A stretch of DNA of 7,786 bases from Chitinophagales bacterium (GTDB lineage Bacteria; Bacteroidota; Bacteroidia; Chitinophagales; UBA2359). Below the pieces are notes generated by a model, which saw only the letters and a program-made list of their open reading frames with translations, was not told the origin of the DNA and searched no databases. The position numbers and the translations under genes were made by a program. Of this stretch, positions 1 to 7,201 are shown in pieces. The stretch lies in the NCBI GenBank assembly GCA_020629335.1, contig JAHDDN010000253.1, positions 1 through 7,786 of the forward strand. The letters are read 5' to 3'. The first letter of the stretch is position 1; each line of letters starts with the position of its first letter.

Positions 1-42
1 TACCTAAACATAAATAATCATCACTTTTGATGGCTTAATTTG

Positions 43-80
43 AAGCTGTACTGCGAGATCCTTACAGGACAGGCTTTTTT
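43..80 (+). terminator. Probable intrinsic terminator of an upstream gene
   Basis: Bases 43-53 (AAGCTGTACTG) pair with 65-76 (CAGGACAGGCTT): four pairs, a one-base bulge at 72, three pairs, an A/G mismatch (50/68), then three pairs closing an 11-nt loop. The 3' arm runs straight into six T residues (75-80). That is the form of a rho-independent terminator reading rightward. The only frame open from base 1 ends at a TGA at 28-30, so the tail of an upstream + gene could end just before the hairpin, but ten codons are too few to call a gene. The element could instead act as an attenuator in the leader of the gene at 151. The stem is imperfect, so confidence is moderate. Confidence 0.5.
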
Positions 81-83
81 AGT

Positions 84-98
84 AATAGCGCTGCTATT
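84..98. repeat. Perfect 6-bp inverted repeat in the leader
   Basis: AATAGC (84-89) and GCTATT (93-98) form a perfect inverted repeat around the 3-nt spacer GCT, 52 bp upstream of the ATG at 151 and just after the T-tract of the preceding hairpin. It could be a small operator or simply a short hairpin in the leader RNA. No known regulator site was recognised. No convincing TAnnTTTG promoter element was found in 1-150, so the transcription start of the next gene is not located. Confidence 0.3.
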
Positions 99-150
99 CC
101 GTCAAACAGGTACTTACGTAGGTAATACTAATAAATTTAAATCTAATCAA

Positions 151-1290
151 ATGAAATCAAAAATTTTACTCATGCTAATTGGGGGCTTAATATTGTTGAC
201 CACCCAATTAAGCGCTCAGCAATTATCACCACTTTATAGAATGTATAATCCTAATGGTGCAGAGCGATTTTACACTACCTCTACAGTTGAAAAAGATAAC
301 ACAGTTGCTTCTGGATTTAATGATGAAGGAATTGCTTGTTACGCATTTTCAGAGCAAGTAGAGGGAACTGTTCCTATGTACAGACTATATTTTTCAGAGA
401 CCAATCATAACCTCTACACAAGCTCAGAAGATGAGCGAGCAAAGGCTAAAAATGAATGGAACTTTGAAGATAAAGGCATTGCTTTTTATGTTTATCCCGA
501 ACAGAAAGAAGGATTAAAACCGCTTTACCGCTTATATGATCATGGTCACCATTTATATACCACTTCTGAAGAAGAAAGAAATAATCTTCTTGCGCACAAC
601 TGGGTAGATCAAGGGATTTCTGCTTTTGTGGCAACTGATCCCAATTGGTCGCCAAGAAAACCCGATACCCCAACAATCACTTGTAATGGGGTTAATTACT
701 TGTTTGAAGATGGGAATATTTATAAAATGGATAACAATCATGGGAAAGAAAGAATCGGATATAATGTCCAAAGCATGAAATGCTATGATGATAATTTACT
801 TCTTGCATTTATGGGTGATGGAAATGTATTAAAATACGATGGGCGGCCAAATTTTTGGTCTTCACCTTGTGATACTCAAGCAGGTACTTATTATCAAGCC
901 TCGAAGCAAACAATGGTTCAAGAAAATCGAGTCTATACTGCTAATGTACTCATCAGTTCCGATAATAATCAATACTTTGCCTTATTAACAAAGGATGGTA
1001 ACTTAACAATGAACAAAGTTACCAAGGCTTTTGATTGTAATGGAACTTCTTACTTTGTTGATTATGAAGAAACATGGCGAGCACCATTAGAGCAATGGGG
1101 GCCTACGGGTGAAGGAGGCTATGTGGTATTACAAGAAGATGGCCATCTTTGTATGTACTCAAAAGAAGACAGTTATAGGTGGTGTGCTCCTTTTTCTAAA
1201 GGTTCTTTAAAAGTAGAAATTAATGAGTCAACAGGATGTTTGATCGCTTTTGGAGCAAGTAGTGCCTTATGGTCATCTTGTGAAAATTAA
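151..1290 (+). CDS. Secreted DUF5648-repeat / bulb-lectin-like protein
   Basis: The product is 379 aa. Residues 1-22 are a classic signal peptide (MKSK, hydrophobic core, L-S-A then QQ), so it is exported. Three tandem units of about 48 residues follow (about 25-66, 74-118, 122-164). Each has a P-x-Y-R-L/M-Y opening, a central L/F-Y-T-T/S-S, an acidic E-x-E/D-x stretch, and a closing G-I-A/S-x-Y/F. This is the pattern of DUF5648, found in secreted and surface proteins. Residues about 177-379 contain recurring beta units with D-G-N/H cores (GDGNVLKY, KDGNLTMN, QEDGHLCMY) and W-S-S or W-C ends, resembling beta-prism II mannose lectins (QxDxNxVxY), though only the third keeps the Q. Nine cysteines suggest disulfides. 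No type IX secretion C-terminal domain is evident. The frame stays open upstream to a TTG at 40, but that stretch crosses the leader hairpin and would bury the signal peptide, so ATG 151 is preferred. Carbohydrate binding is inferred; the ligand is unknown. Confidence 0.85.
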   Translation: MKSKILLMLIGGLILLTTQLSAQQLSPLYRMYNPNGAERFYTTSTVEKDNTVASGFNDEGIACYAFSEQVEGTVPMYRLYFSETNHNLYTSSEDERAKAKNEWNFEDKGIAFYVYPEQKEGLKPLYRLYDHGHHLYTTSEEERNNLLAHNWVDQGISAFVATDPNWSPRKPDTPTITCNGVNYLFEDGNIYKMDNNHGKERIGYNVQSMKCYDDNLLLAFMGDGNVLKYDGRPNFWSSPCDTQAGTYYQASKQTMVQENRVYTANVLISSDNNQYFALLTKDGNLTMNKVTKAFDCNGTSYFVDYEETWRAPLEQWGPTGEGGYVVLQEDGHLCMYSKEDSYRWCAPFSKGSLKVEINESTGCLIAFGASSALWSSCEN

Positions 1291-1329
1291 ATAGAGAAAT
1301 AGGTTGTTTAAATCTTTAAATCGAATGTA

Positions 1330-1354
1330 GGGGGCGACTTTTATAGTCGCCCTT
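1330..1354 (+). terminator. Hairpin downstream of the lectin-like gene
   Basis: GGGCGACT (1332-1339) and AGTCGCCC (1345-1352) form a perfect 8-bp stem around the loop TTTAT, extendable by two G-T wobbles at its base. It lies 41 bp after the TAA of the + gene. The 3' side is only TTGAATTATA, a poor T-tract, so it may be a weak terminator or an mRNA 3'-end stabiliser. It sits between two convergent genes. Confidence 0.6.
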
Positions 1355-1427
1355 GAATTATAAAAGAGAGGTGTTTTATAGAACTGCTATGTACTTTGTA
1401 AATACGAACGCATGGACACGCCATAAT

Positions 1428-1464
1428 AAAAAAAAATGCCCCACCTTAAAAAAGGAGGGGCATT
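1428..1464 (-). terminator. Strong intrinsic terminator of the peptidase genes
   Basis: Read on the minus strand, an ATGCCCC / GGGGCAT stem (1457-1463 with 1436-1442) continues past one A/A mismatch into CCTT / AAGG (1452-1455 with 1444-1447) and closes on a 4-nt loop. It is followed by a run of nine T (complement of A 1428-1436). It starts about 40 bp after the stop codon of the tricorn-like gene. The GC-rich stem plus long T-tract make this the clearest regulatory structure in the window. Confidence 0.9.
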
Positions 1465-1504
1465 AGCACTTTTATTCACCTACTTAAAAACGAGAAAGCC
1501 TTTC

Positions 1505-4500
1505 TTATGTCGGCAAACTCAAATCAGGAAGTGGACCGAAATCTGGTAATTTATTAGGCTGCTTTTTCATTTGCTCCTTGACGTGAGCAATGGCTTTATC
1601 CATTTGAGGATCTATACCATTGGTATGATCTTGCGGCGCATAATGTACCTCAATAGTCGGGTCCGTCCCATAGTTCTCTACACCGAAACCAACATCCGTA
1701 AACCAGAAAGAGAACTCAGGCTGTGTCGTAATACCCCCATCAATCAGGCTGTGCCTTGGCCAGATTCCAATAACACCACCCCACGTACGAGTACCAATTA
1801 AATCACCTAAATTCATCAACTTGAAGCAATGGCTAAAGATATCACCATCTGAGCCCGCATACTCATTGGTAACTGCAACGATTGGCCCACCAACAGCGTG
1901 AGAAGGATAAGTAAATAATTCTTTACCCCATCTAACCATATCATAGCCAATTCGCTTACGTGCTAATTTCTCTAATAGTAGTTGAGAGACATGCCCTCCA
2001 CCATTATATCGAACATCGACAATAAGTGCGTCTTTTTGAGACTCATTTGCATAATAACGGTGGAACTCTGAATAACCCCAAGGCCCCATATTAGGTACAT
2101 GGACATAACCCACTTTACCATTCGTCTTTTTATGTACATAAGCACGATTAGCTTCCACCCATTCTCTATAACGAGCTTGCGTTTCAGACGCCAGGGTTTT
2201 GACTGTTACATAACGAATCTTTTTGGTCTTAGCATCTTTGATAGAAATGCTCACTTCCTCAGCGGCTAAATTGATCAGCAGTTTATGAGGAGAGGTATGT
2301 TCATCTAAATCTCGCCCATTGATAGCAGTGATGAAATCGCCTATTTTTGCATTAACCCCCATTTCATTTAAAGGAGATTTTTGATCATTGAGCCATTCAT
2401 CCCCTTCTACTATATGAGTGATTTTATAAGCCTTAGCTCTTTTGTCCCAAACAAAATCTGCTCCTAAGAAACCTTGATGATAGCCCGGTCCTTTTTTATA
2501 ATCGCCGCCCATTTCATAAGCGTGTGAAGTACCTAACTCACCTTGCATTTCCCAAGCCAAATCAGATAGTTCTCCACGGCTGGATAATCTACTCACTAAA
2601 GGAGCATAGCGTTTATAAACACGATTCCAATCTACACCAGACATGGTTTCTGTCCAGAAGTGTTGATTTTGTAATCGCCAAATCTCATCAAATATTTGTT
2701 GCCACTCTTTAGTAGGATCTACCGACACCTTGATACGATCTAAATCAATCCACCCACTAAGTCTTGAGGTACCATCTTCCTCCAATGATTTGATGTTTTT
2801 GATAGAGCAAACTCTCAAGTCACGAGAAGAACGATAGATTAAAGTCTCACTCTTACTTGACAGTTTAAAGTCTGTCATTCCACTAACAATCGTTTTTAAT
2901 TGTTGCTTTTCAAAGTCATACATTTGGAGTCTACCGACAGCCAAGTTCGGGTTTCGAAGATTTGCTTCTAAAGAACCCATTACTGGAACATTAGAGAATA
3001 ATACTTTTTCTTTAGCCGCTTTAATCGTAACATAATTACCCTCTGCGACAGGAAATTGTGCGATTCTTCTTTTGATTCCCTTGAAATCAATTTTTACTTT
3101 ATTAACCTTTGTATTTTTCTTATTAGGTTTGAAATCATCATCTTCTTCTAAAGACTTTGGTATTGCGACAAATGGATTTGGATTGTCATTTTGAAGCGAA
3201 ATCACATAAGGACGAACGCCTTTAGGGAAATTCAAATCAAAATAATGACTATCATAAACAGGATTGAATACCCGATTAGATAAGAAGTATAAATATTTAC
3301 CTTCTGGATCAAAAGTCGGACTATAATCAATGAAGTCTCCTTCTGTGATTGATTCTGTTTTGCCTGTAACAGTGCTATGAATTTTTATAGTGGCTGCTTG
3401 ACTGGCTGTTGGGCTACTATAAGCTAACCATTGACCGTCTTTAGACCAATCAAAATCATTGACACGACCATAGCCGCATTCCTCCACAATAATTGACTTT
3501 TTCTTTTTCAAGTCAATCAACACCATTTCGTAGCGTTGATTACTTAAAGCTACATATTTATCATCAGGAGAAACCTTTAATTCGACGGCTCTACCAAATT
3601 TTATTTTTTTAAGGGCTGTCGTTTTGCCTTTTTCATCTATAATGCAAAGGTGTTCATCGCCACCTTCATCACTTATATAGACGCCTCCGTCTTCTGTGTT
3701 TAAGAAGGAAAATAATCTTTGTCTGATTCCATCGTGCGCATTCACTGGTAAAACAGAACCTTCCCAATTGCCCATCACAAAACCTTTACCTCTGGCAGTG
3801 ATTGCTAAAGAATGCCCATCAGGATGCAGATCATAGTGCTCCATGAATTGCTCTGTTTGAACAAATTTGCTCTGTCTTTGAGTAAAGGAACTCTTATAAT
3901 CTATTTTAACCTTTTGATGTTCCTTACTTTTGGTATCATAAGTGAAAATATCCCCACCAGCGTGATAAACGATCTGCTTACCATCAGTATTAGCATTACG
4001 AGCGAAATATTCTTTATGATCGGTATGTTTTTGAATATCTTGGCCGCTCGGTCTGATTGAGTATAAATTACTGATGCCTTCATGATCTGACAAGAAATAA
4101 ATTCGGCTACCAATCCACATAGGTGATTCAAAATTGCCTGTTGGGTTTTTCAGCAATTTAAATTGATCGTCTCCTTTAGCATCAATCCAAAGCTTTCCAG
4201 CTGTTCCACCTCTATACCTTTTCCATCTTGCGATTCTATTGAAAGTATTTCTTCCCAATACTTTTTTGCCATTTGGACCAAAGGACAAATGATGACCATA
4301 GCCAATATTCAAGGCAACAGGCAATCCTCCTTCAATAGGGATTTTGTAAAAATGTCGAGACTTTAAAAAAGGCTGCTTATAAGAACTACTTACGATGACT
4401 TCTTTTGAGTCTTTAGTCCAGCCACATATAGAAGGACTAAATTGATCCGTATAGGTCAGACGAGTACTTGGTCCCCCTTCCCTTGGCATGATGTAAATTT

Positions 4501-4702
4501 CTGGATCTCCCTCTTCCCAACCTACATATGCAATCCATTTTCCATTTGGAGAAATGACTGGGTTGAGAGCTTGATTCAAATTAGAAGTTAAACGTTTCGC
4601 TTGGCCGCCTTTAGAAGGTACAGACCACAAATCATCCTCACTAACAAATACAATAGTATCTTTCCATATAGTGGGGTATCTATAATATCCTGCTTGATTC
4701 AT
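1505..4702 (-). CDS. Tricorn-like S41 peptidase
   Basis: The product is 1065 aa, close to archaeal tricorn (about 1070), the large self-assembling protease that cuts oligopeptides into short fragments. Order seen: propeller-like repeats such as SPNGKWIAY (about residues 1-290), a second propeller with SPDDKYVAL and DPEGKYLYFLS (about 300-655, with a charged K/E/D-rich insertion at 516-547), a helical C1 region beginning WQQIFDEIW (667), a PDZ domain (about 744-839), and the S41 catalytic region. Candidate catalytic residues are S726-H727 (GTSHAY), nucleophile S951 with D952 (AGSDGD) and E1009 (VENYG). Their spacing fits the tricorn Ser-His-Ser-Glu tetrad. An RYNGGG motif (898-903) fits the oxyanion region. 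No signal peptide is visible, so it should be cytosolic. The start chosen is ATG 4702 (MNQAGYYRYPTI); an in-frame GTG at 4735 would add eleven residues of little family character. A promoter-like element lies at 4759-4766 and a strong terminator follows the stop. Confidence 0.92.
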   Translation of the reverse strand: MNQAGYYRYPTIWKDTIVFVSEDDLWSVPSKGGQAKRLTSNLNQALNPVISPNGKWIAYVGWEEGDPEIYIMPREGGPSTRLTYTDQFSPSICGWTKDSKEVIVSSSYKQPFLKSRHFYKIPIEGGLPVALNIGYGHHLSFGPNGKKVLGRNTFNRIARWKRYRGGTAGKLWIDAKGDDQFKLLKNPTGNFESPMWIGSRIYFLSDHEGISNLYSIRPSGQDIQKHTDHKEYFARNANTDGKQIVYHAGGDIFTYDTKSKEHQKVKIDYKSSFTQRQSKFVQTEQFMEHYDLHPDGHSLAITARGKGFVMGNWEGSVLPVNAHDGIRQRLFSFLNTEDGGVYISDEGGDEHLCIIDEKGKTTALKKIKFGRAVELKVSPDDKYVALSNQRYEMVLIDLKKKKSIIVEECGYGRVNDFDWSKDGQWLAYSSPTASQAATIKIHSTVTGKTESITEGDFIDYSPTFDPEGKYLYFLSNRVFNPVYDSHYFDLNFPKGVRPYVISLQNDNPNPFVAIPKSLEEDDDFKPNKKNTKVNKVKIDFKGIKRRIAQFPVAEGNYVTIKAAKEKVLFSNVPVMGSLEANLRNPNLAVGRLQMYDFEKQQLKTIVSGMTDFKLSSKSETLIYRSSRDLRVCSIKNIKSLEEDGTSRLSGWIDLDRIKVSVDPTKEWQQIFDEIWRLQNQHFWTETMSGVDWNRVYKRYAPLVSRLSSRGELSDLAWEMQGELGTSHAYEMGGDYKKGPGYHQGFLGADFVWDKRAKAYKITHIVEGDEWLNDQKSPLNEMGVNAKIGDFITAINGRDLDEHTSPHKLLINLAAEEVSISIKDAKTKKIRYVTVKTLASETQARYREWVEANRAYVHKKTNGKVGYVHVPNMGPWGYSEFHRYYANESQKDALIVDVRYNGGGHVSQLLLEKLARKRIGYDMVRWGKELFTYPSHAVGGPIVAVTNEYAGSDGDIFSHCFKLMNLGDLIGTRTWGGVIGIWPRHSLIDGGITTQPEFSFWFTDVGFGVENYGTDPTIEVHYAPQDHTNGIDPQMDKAIAHVKEQMKKQPNKLPDFGPLPDLSLPT

Positions 4703-4758
4703 ATAATTAATTATGATATTCAATGAAAACAACACCTATCACGAATAGGCATAATTCA

Positions 4759-4766
4759 CAAATATA
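4759..4766 (-). promoter_or_regulatory. Bacteroidota-type -7 element for the tricorn-like gene
   Basis: The minus strand reads TATATTTG, an exact match to the TAnnTTTG -7 element of Bacteroidota housekeeping promoters. Transcription would begin near 4752, giving a leader of about 50 nt before ATG 4702. No clear TTTG -33 element is seen at the expected distance upstream, which lowers confidence in AT-rich DNA. If real, it lets the tricorn gene be expressed independently of the S9 gene 154 bp upstream. Confidence 0.45.
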
Positions 4767-4856
4767 ACAATTTAAAGGGCTTAGTACCTCTAAATGCATT
4801 TGAAATGTCTAAAATTGGTCAATAATTGCCACTTTTTGGATGAAATATATACCAAA

Positions 4857-6848
4857 TTAGCGTTTCAGATGCTTAGCCAAAAAACCTAAGACAAGTTTAT
4901 TGAGTTCGATATTGCTTTCTTCTTTTTGAAAGCCATGCCCTTCATCATACTTCACAAAGTAAGGCACATCTAAACCCCTTGCTCTTAATCCGCTCACTAT
5001 TTGGTCGCTCTCCTGAATTTTGACCCTTGGATCATTTGCACCATGTACAACAAATAAAGGTTTATTCAACTGATCTAAATGAAAATAAGGCGACACTTCC
5101 TTCATGATTTTTGCTTCAGCCTCATCATTAGGATCATACCAAGTGGTATGAAAGTAAGCAATAAACTCTTTCCATGAAATAGGAAAAGATTCAAACAAAG
5201 AAAATAGATTAGAAGGCCCGCAATAATCAATACCACATTGATATAGTTCAGGTGTTTTTATCAAGCTTTGTAAAGTTGTCAAGCCTCCATAACTACCCCC
5301 ATACATAGCAATTCTATCTCCATCTATCCAATCCTTCTTTTTCATAAACAAAACACCATCCTCCACATCAGTCAACATTTTTCGACCCACCTGATTATAG
5401 CCAGCGGTTTGGAATTTTTTTCCATAACCATAAGAACCTCGAAAGTTAATTAACAATACACAATACCCTCTACTGGCTATTAATTGAGCAAAATCTAAAA
5501 ACCCCCATTCATCTCTTAAATCATAAGGGCCACCATGAGGAATGACTACCATAGGAACCTTATTAGTCGCAGAGGCTTTTAGCGGCTGATAGTAGTAGCC
5601 TTCCAGCGTAATTCCATCTCGATTTTTGAATTCAAAACTACTTTGATTAACCAAAGAGTTGATGTCCAATTGCGGTCTTAAATCAGTCAATAATTTAAAT
5701 GCATCCTCATTTGTGTTGTACAAATAATATCTACCATCTATTTTATCACTTTCCGTAAACAATAGAAACTTAGTTTTATCATCAGAAACCCCCTCTAAAC
5801 TATAGATTTGTTCCTTGAAATAATGCTCAAATTTTTGATGTAGTTTTTTATAAGTCTCGCTGATGGGTATAATTTGTTTTTTTATACCTTCAAAGAAATA
5901 GAAGTCAATTTCAGACTCGCTAATAGAGGAAACAATATGATCTATATCATACTTAGGATGAGAGAATAAAGTTTGAAGCGCTTTTTTCTCCTTTAAATCA
6001 TAAAGCACTATATTTCTCTTATCGGATTCTAAATTAGAGGTCGCATAAACTAAGTTCGGATTTGATTCATCATCCACAAAATCTAAAATGACAAACCATT
6101 CTTCAAAGCTTAAATCTAATACCCTTTCAAAGATATCGGAGTCGTTTTTATAATAGAGAATATAATCGTTTTGTTCATCTTGCGTATAATAGGCACGTAA
6201 TTCACCACTCTTAGAAAAATGGTAGTCCGTGATAAATTCATTCTCTAAATTATTTTCAAAAAGCTTCTCTGAAGCTCCAGTATTAATGTTGATTTTATAA
6301 GGCTCAAATAAGTCTTTTTGATCCTTATTCATAGCCACGATTATATGATCATTATCACTAGGCAATTCTTGCAGTATTTTTACTTGTGTACTATCATAAG
6401 GAGTCAAATCTTTTTTTGCCCCACCATTTTTATCAATGGTATAAAGATGATATAATTCATTACCATCCTTATCAGCCACAAACAATATTCGAGTGTCTGT
6501 AGCCCAAAAATATTGGCTAATAGAAGAGGCATTTATATCAGTAAAAGGAGTTAACTGCCCAGTCTCCGTATCTTGTATCATGAATTGCGAATTTCTTAAT
6601 GAATCCCTTTGGAAAAAGGAAAGGAAATTCCCATTACTCGACATTTTAAAATTAGATTGGAGCGGATCACTAAGGAAGTCTTCAACAGTATTAGCATATT
6701 CGCCATCTTCATAAGCAGCGAGTTTTTCAAGGGCCTCCTTACTGGAAACAAGTGATGGATCGCCAGCTAAATCATCTTGGCCATAGTTGATACTTGGCAG
6801 CGCTAAAAAGCTTAAGATTATTAAAATAATCGTAGTGGTAACTTTCAT
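4857..6848 (-). CDS. Exported S9-family prolyl oligopeptidase / acylaminoacyl-type peptidase
   Basis: The product is 663 aa, typical of S9 peptidases. Residues 1 to about 23 form a signal peptide (MKV, hydrophobic TTIILIILSFLALP, then INYG-Q) with no lipobox cysteine, so the enzyme should be periplasmic or secreted. Residues about 55-395 show degenerate beta-propeller repeats (for example FLSFFQRDS and ILFVADKDGNELYHL), the domain that gates access to the active site. Residues about 405-663 are the alpha/beta-hydrolase domain, with the oxyanion HGGP motif at 438-441, nucleophile S519 in GGSYGG, D606 in GANDPR and H638 in EGHGF, so the triad is intact. The layout is nearest to the dipeptidyl-aminopeptidase / acylaminoacyl-peptidase group, but substrate preference cannot be read from sequence. 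It lies upstream of, and in the same direction as, the tricorn-like gene. ATG 6848 is supported by the signal peptide; no Shine-Dalgarno is present. Confidence 0.93.
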   Translation of the reverse strand: MKVTTTIILIILSFLALPSINYGQDDLAGDPSLVSSKEALEKLAAYEDGEYANTVEDFLSDPLQSNFKMSSNGNFLSFFQRDSLRNSQFMIQDTETGQLTPFTDINASSISQYFWATDTRILFVADKDGNELYHLYTIDKNGGAKKDLTPYDSTQVKILQELPSDNDHIIVAMNKDQKDLFEPYKININTGASEKLFENNLENEFITDYHFSKSGELRAYYTQDEQNDYILYYKNDSDIFERVLDLSFEEWFVILDFVDDESNPNLVYATSNLESDKRNIVLYDLKEKKALQTLFSHPKYDIDHIVSSISESEIDFYFFEGIKKQIIPISETYKKLHQKFEHYFKEQIYSLEGVSDDKTKFLLFTESDKIDGRYYLYNTNEDAFKLLTDLRPQLDINSLVNQSSFEFKNRDGITLEGYYYQPLKASATNKVPMVVIPHGGPYDLRDEWGFLDFAQLIASRGYCVLLINFRGSYGYGKKFQTAGYNQVGRKMLTDVEDGVLFMKKKDWIDGDRIAMYGGSYGGLTTLQSLIKTPELYQCGIDYCGPSNLFSLFESFPISWKEFIAYFHTTWYDPNDEAEAKIMKEVSPYFHLDQLNKPLFVVHGANDPRVKIQESDQIVSGLRARGLDVPYFVKYDEGHGFQKEESNIELNKLVLGFLAKHLKR

Positions 6849-6870
6849 GCTTGATTTTATCTAAATTGCT

Positions 6871-6899
6871 TAAACTTATTGCTATTGATAACGAACAAA
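6871..6899 (-). promoter_or_regulatory. Possible promoter of the S9 peptidase gene
   Basis: On the minus strand a TTTG (6899-6896) is followed, after a 17-nt spacer, by TAAGTTTA (6878-6871), which matches the Bacteroidota TAnnTTTG element except at its last base. It ends 22 bp upstream of the ATG at 6848, which would leave a very short leader. The match is imperfect and the region is AT-rich, so this is only a candidate. Confidence 0.3.
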
Positions 6900-6993
6900 A
6901 CAGATGTTACGTTTAGTGAAAAAAGCATTTTCATTAATAAAAAATATTTCTAATAATATTGTACCTTAGAGGGCTGTAAAGGATTTATTATTT

Positions 6994-7144
6994 GGGCGGC
7001 TATATCCCGCTATACACTCTTATGAGGCTATGTCAGTACTACTTCACTAAGGCATACTTGTCTTCCCTTCGGGCAAGCCTGCGTCTGCCTAAGTTCCGTA
7101 AGTACTGCCATGTACGCCTCATACCGTTTCTATCGGGGCCGCGG
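6994..7144 (+). repeat. Nested imperfect inverted repeat, candidate dispersed repeat or structured RNA
   Basis: About 150 bp, clearly more GC-rich than its flanks, fold into one long nested arm. Outermost, GCGGC (6996-7000) pairs with GCCGC (7138-7142). Then come CCCG (7006-7009) with CGGG (7134-7137), TATGAGGC (7021-7028) with GCCTCATA (7116-7123), CAGTACT (7034-7040) with AGTACTG (7101-7107), and ACTAAGGCA (7046-7054) with TGCCTAAGT (7086-7094, one mismatch). Innermost, CTTG (7057-7060) pairs with CAAG (7074-7077), capped by CC-UUCG-GG at 7066-7073. All arms are colinear and nested. The UUCG tetraloop exists only in the + strand RNA, since the opposite strand would give CGAA. This could be a REP/MITE-like repeat or a structured leader of the MOSC gene. 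It recalls GC-rich intergenic palindromes I associate with Bacteroidota genomes, but that is memory, not a search. Confidence 0.75.
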
Positions 7145-7147
7145 ATG

Positions 7148-7172
7148 AATAATTAATGTGTAATAATTAATG
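7148..7172. repeat. 11-bp direct repeat upstream of the MOSC gene
   Basis: AATAATTAATG occurs at 7148-7158 and again at 7162-7172, a 14-bp period separated by TGT. It lies between the GC-rich inverted repeat and the MOSC start codon, ending 29 bp before the ATG. The core AATTAATG is close to palindromic. It may be a regulator-binding site or replication slippage in AT-rich DNA; no family was recognised. Confidence 0.5.
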
Positions 7173-7201
7173 ATGAATATAGTGTTTGAAAAAAATTAAA
7201 A

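Larger units (their letters stand above)
6849..7201. other. Divergent intergenic region, 353 bp
   Basis: This spacer separates the leftward S9 gene from the rightward MOSC gene. Its S9-proximal part (6849-6990) is AT-rich and holds the candidate S9 promoter. On the + strand TAATATTG (6954-6961) is a one-mismatch version of TAnnTTTG that could drive rightward transcription. The middle (6994-7144) is a GC-rich nested inverted repeat, listed separately. The MOSC-proximal part (7145-7201) is AT-rich again, with an 11-bp direct repeat. A 44-codon ATG frame at 7022-7156 crosses the inverted repeat but shows no coding character beyond being open. Confidence 0.7.

Noticed and set aside
40..150. 5' extension of the lectin-like gene from a TTG start
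   Set aside because: The extension runs through a terminator-like hairpin and places 37 residues before a textbook signal peptide.
3812..4366. Medium open frames opposite and alongside the tricorn gene
   Set aside because: They overlap a long conserved protease frame with clear domains, and their translations show no recognisable features.
4703..4735. GTG start giving eleven extra residues on the tricorn-like protein
   Set aside because: The extra residues resemble neither a signal peptide nor the family N-terminus, while ATG 4702 begins directly with the conserved YYRYPTI region.
4805..4840. Possible S9 gene terminator (TGGCAA/TTG-A-CCA on the minus strand)
   Set aside because: The stem is short with a bulge and a 3-nt loop, and only a weak ATTTTA follows; it is not strong enough to list.
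6981..7152. GGAT-containing flanks of the inverted repeat (6981-6990 and 7143-7152) as a target-site duplication
   Set aside because: Only 7 of 10 bases agree and the sequence is low-complexity AT-rich DNA, so this is not convincing evidence of insertion.
7022..7156. 44-codon ATG open frame crossing the GC-rich inverted repeat (+ strand, MRLCQYYFTK start)
   Set aside because: It lies entirely inside palindromic DNA, where both strands tend to stay open. It has no recognisable domain or start context and ends in the AT-rich direct repeat.
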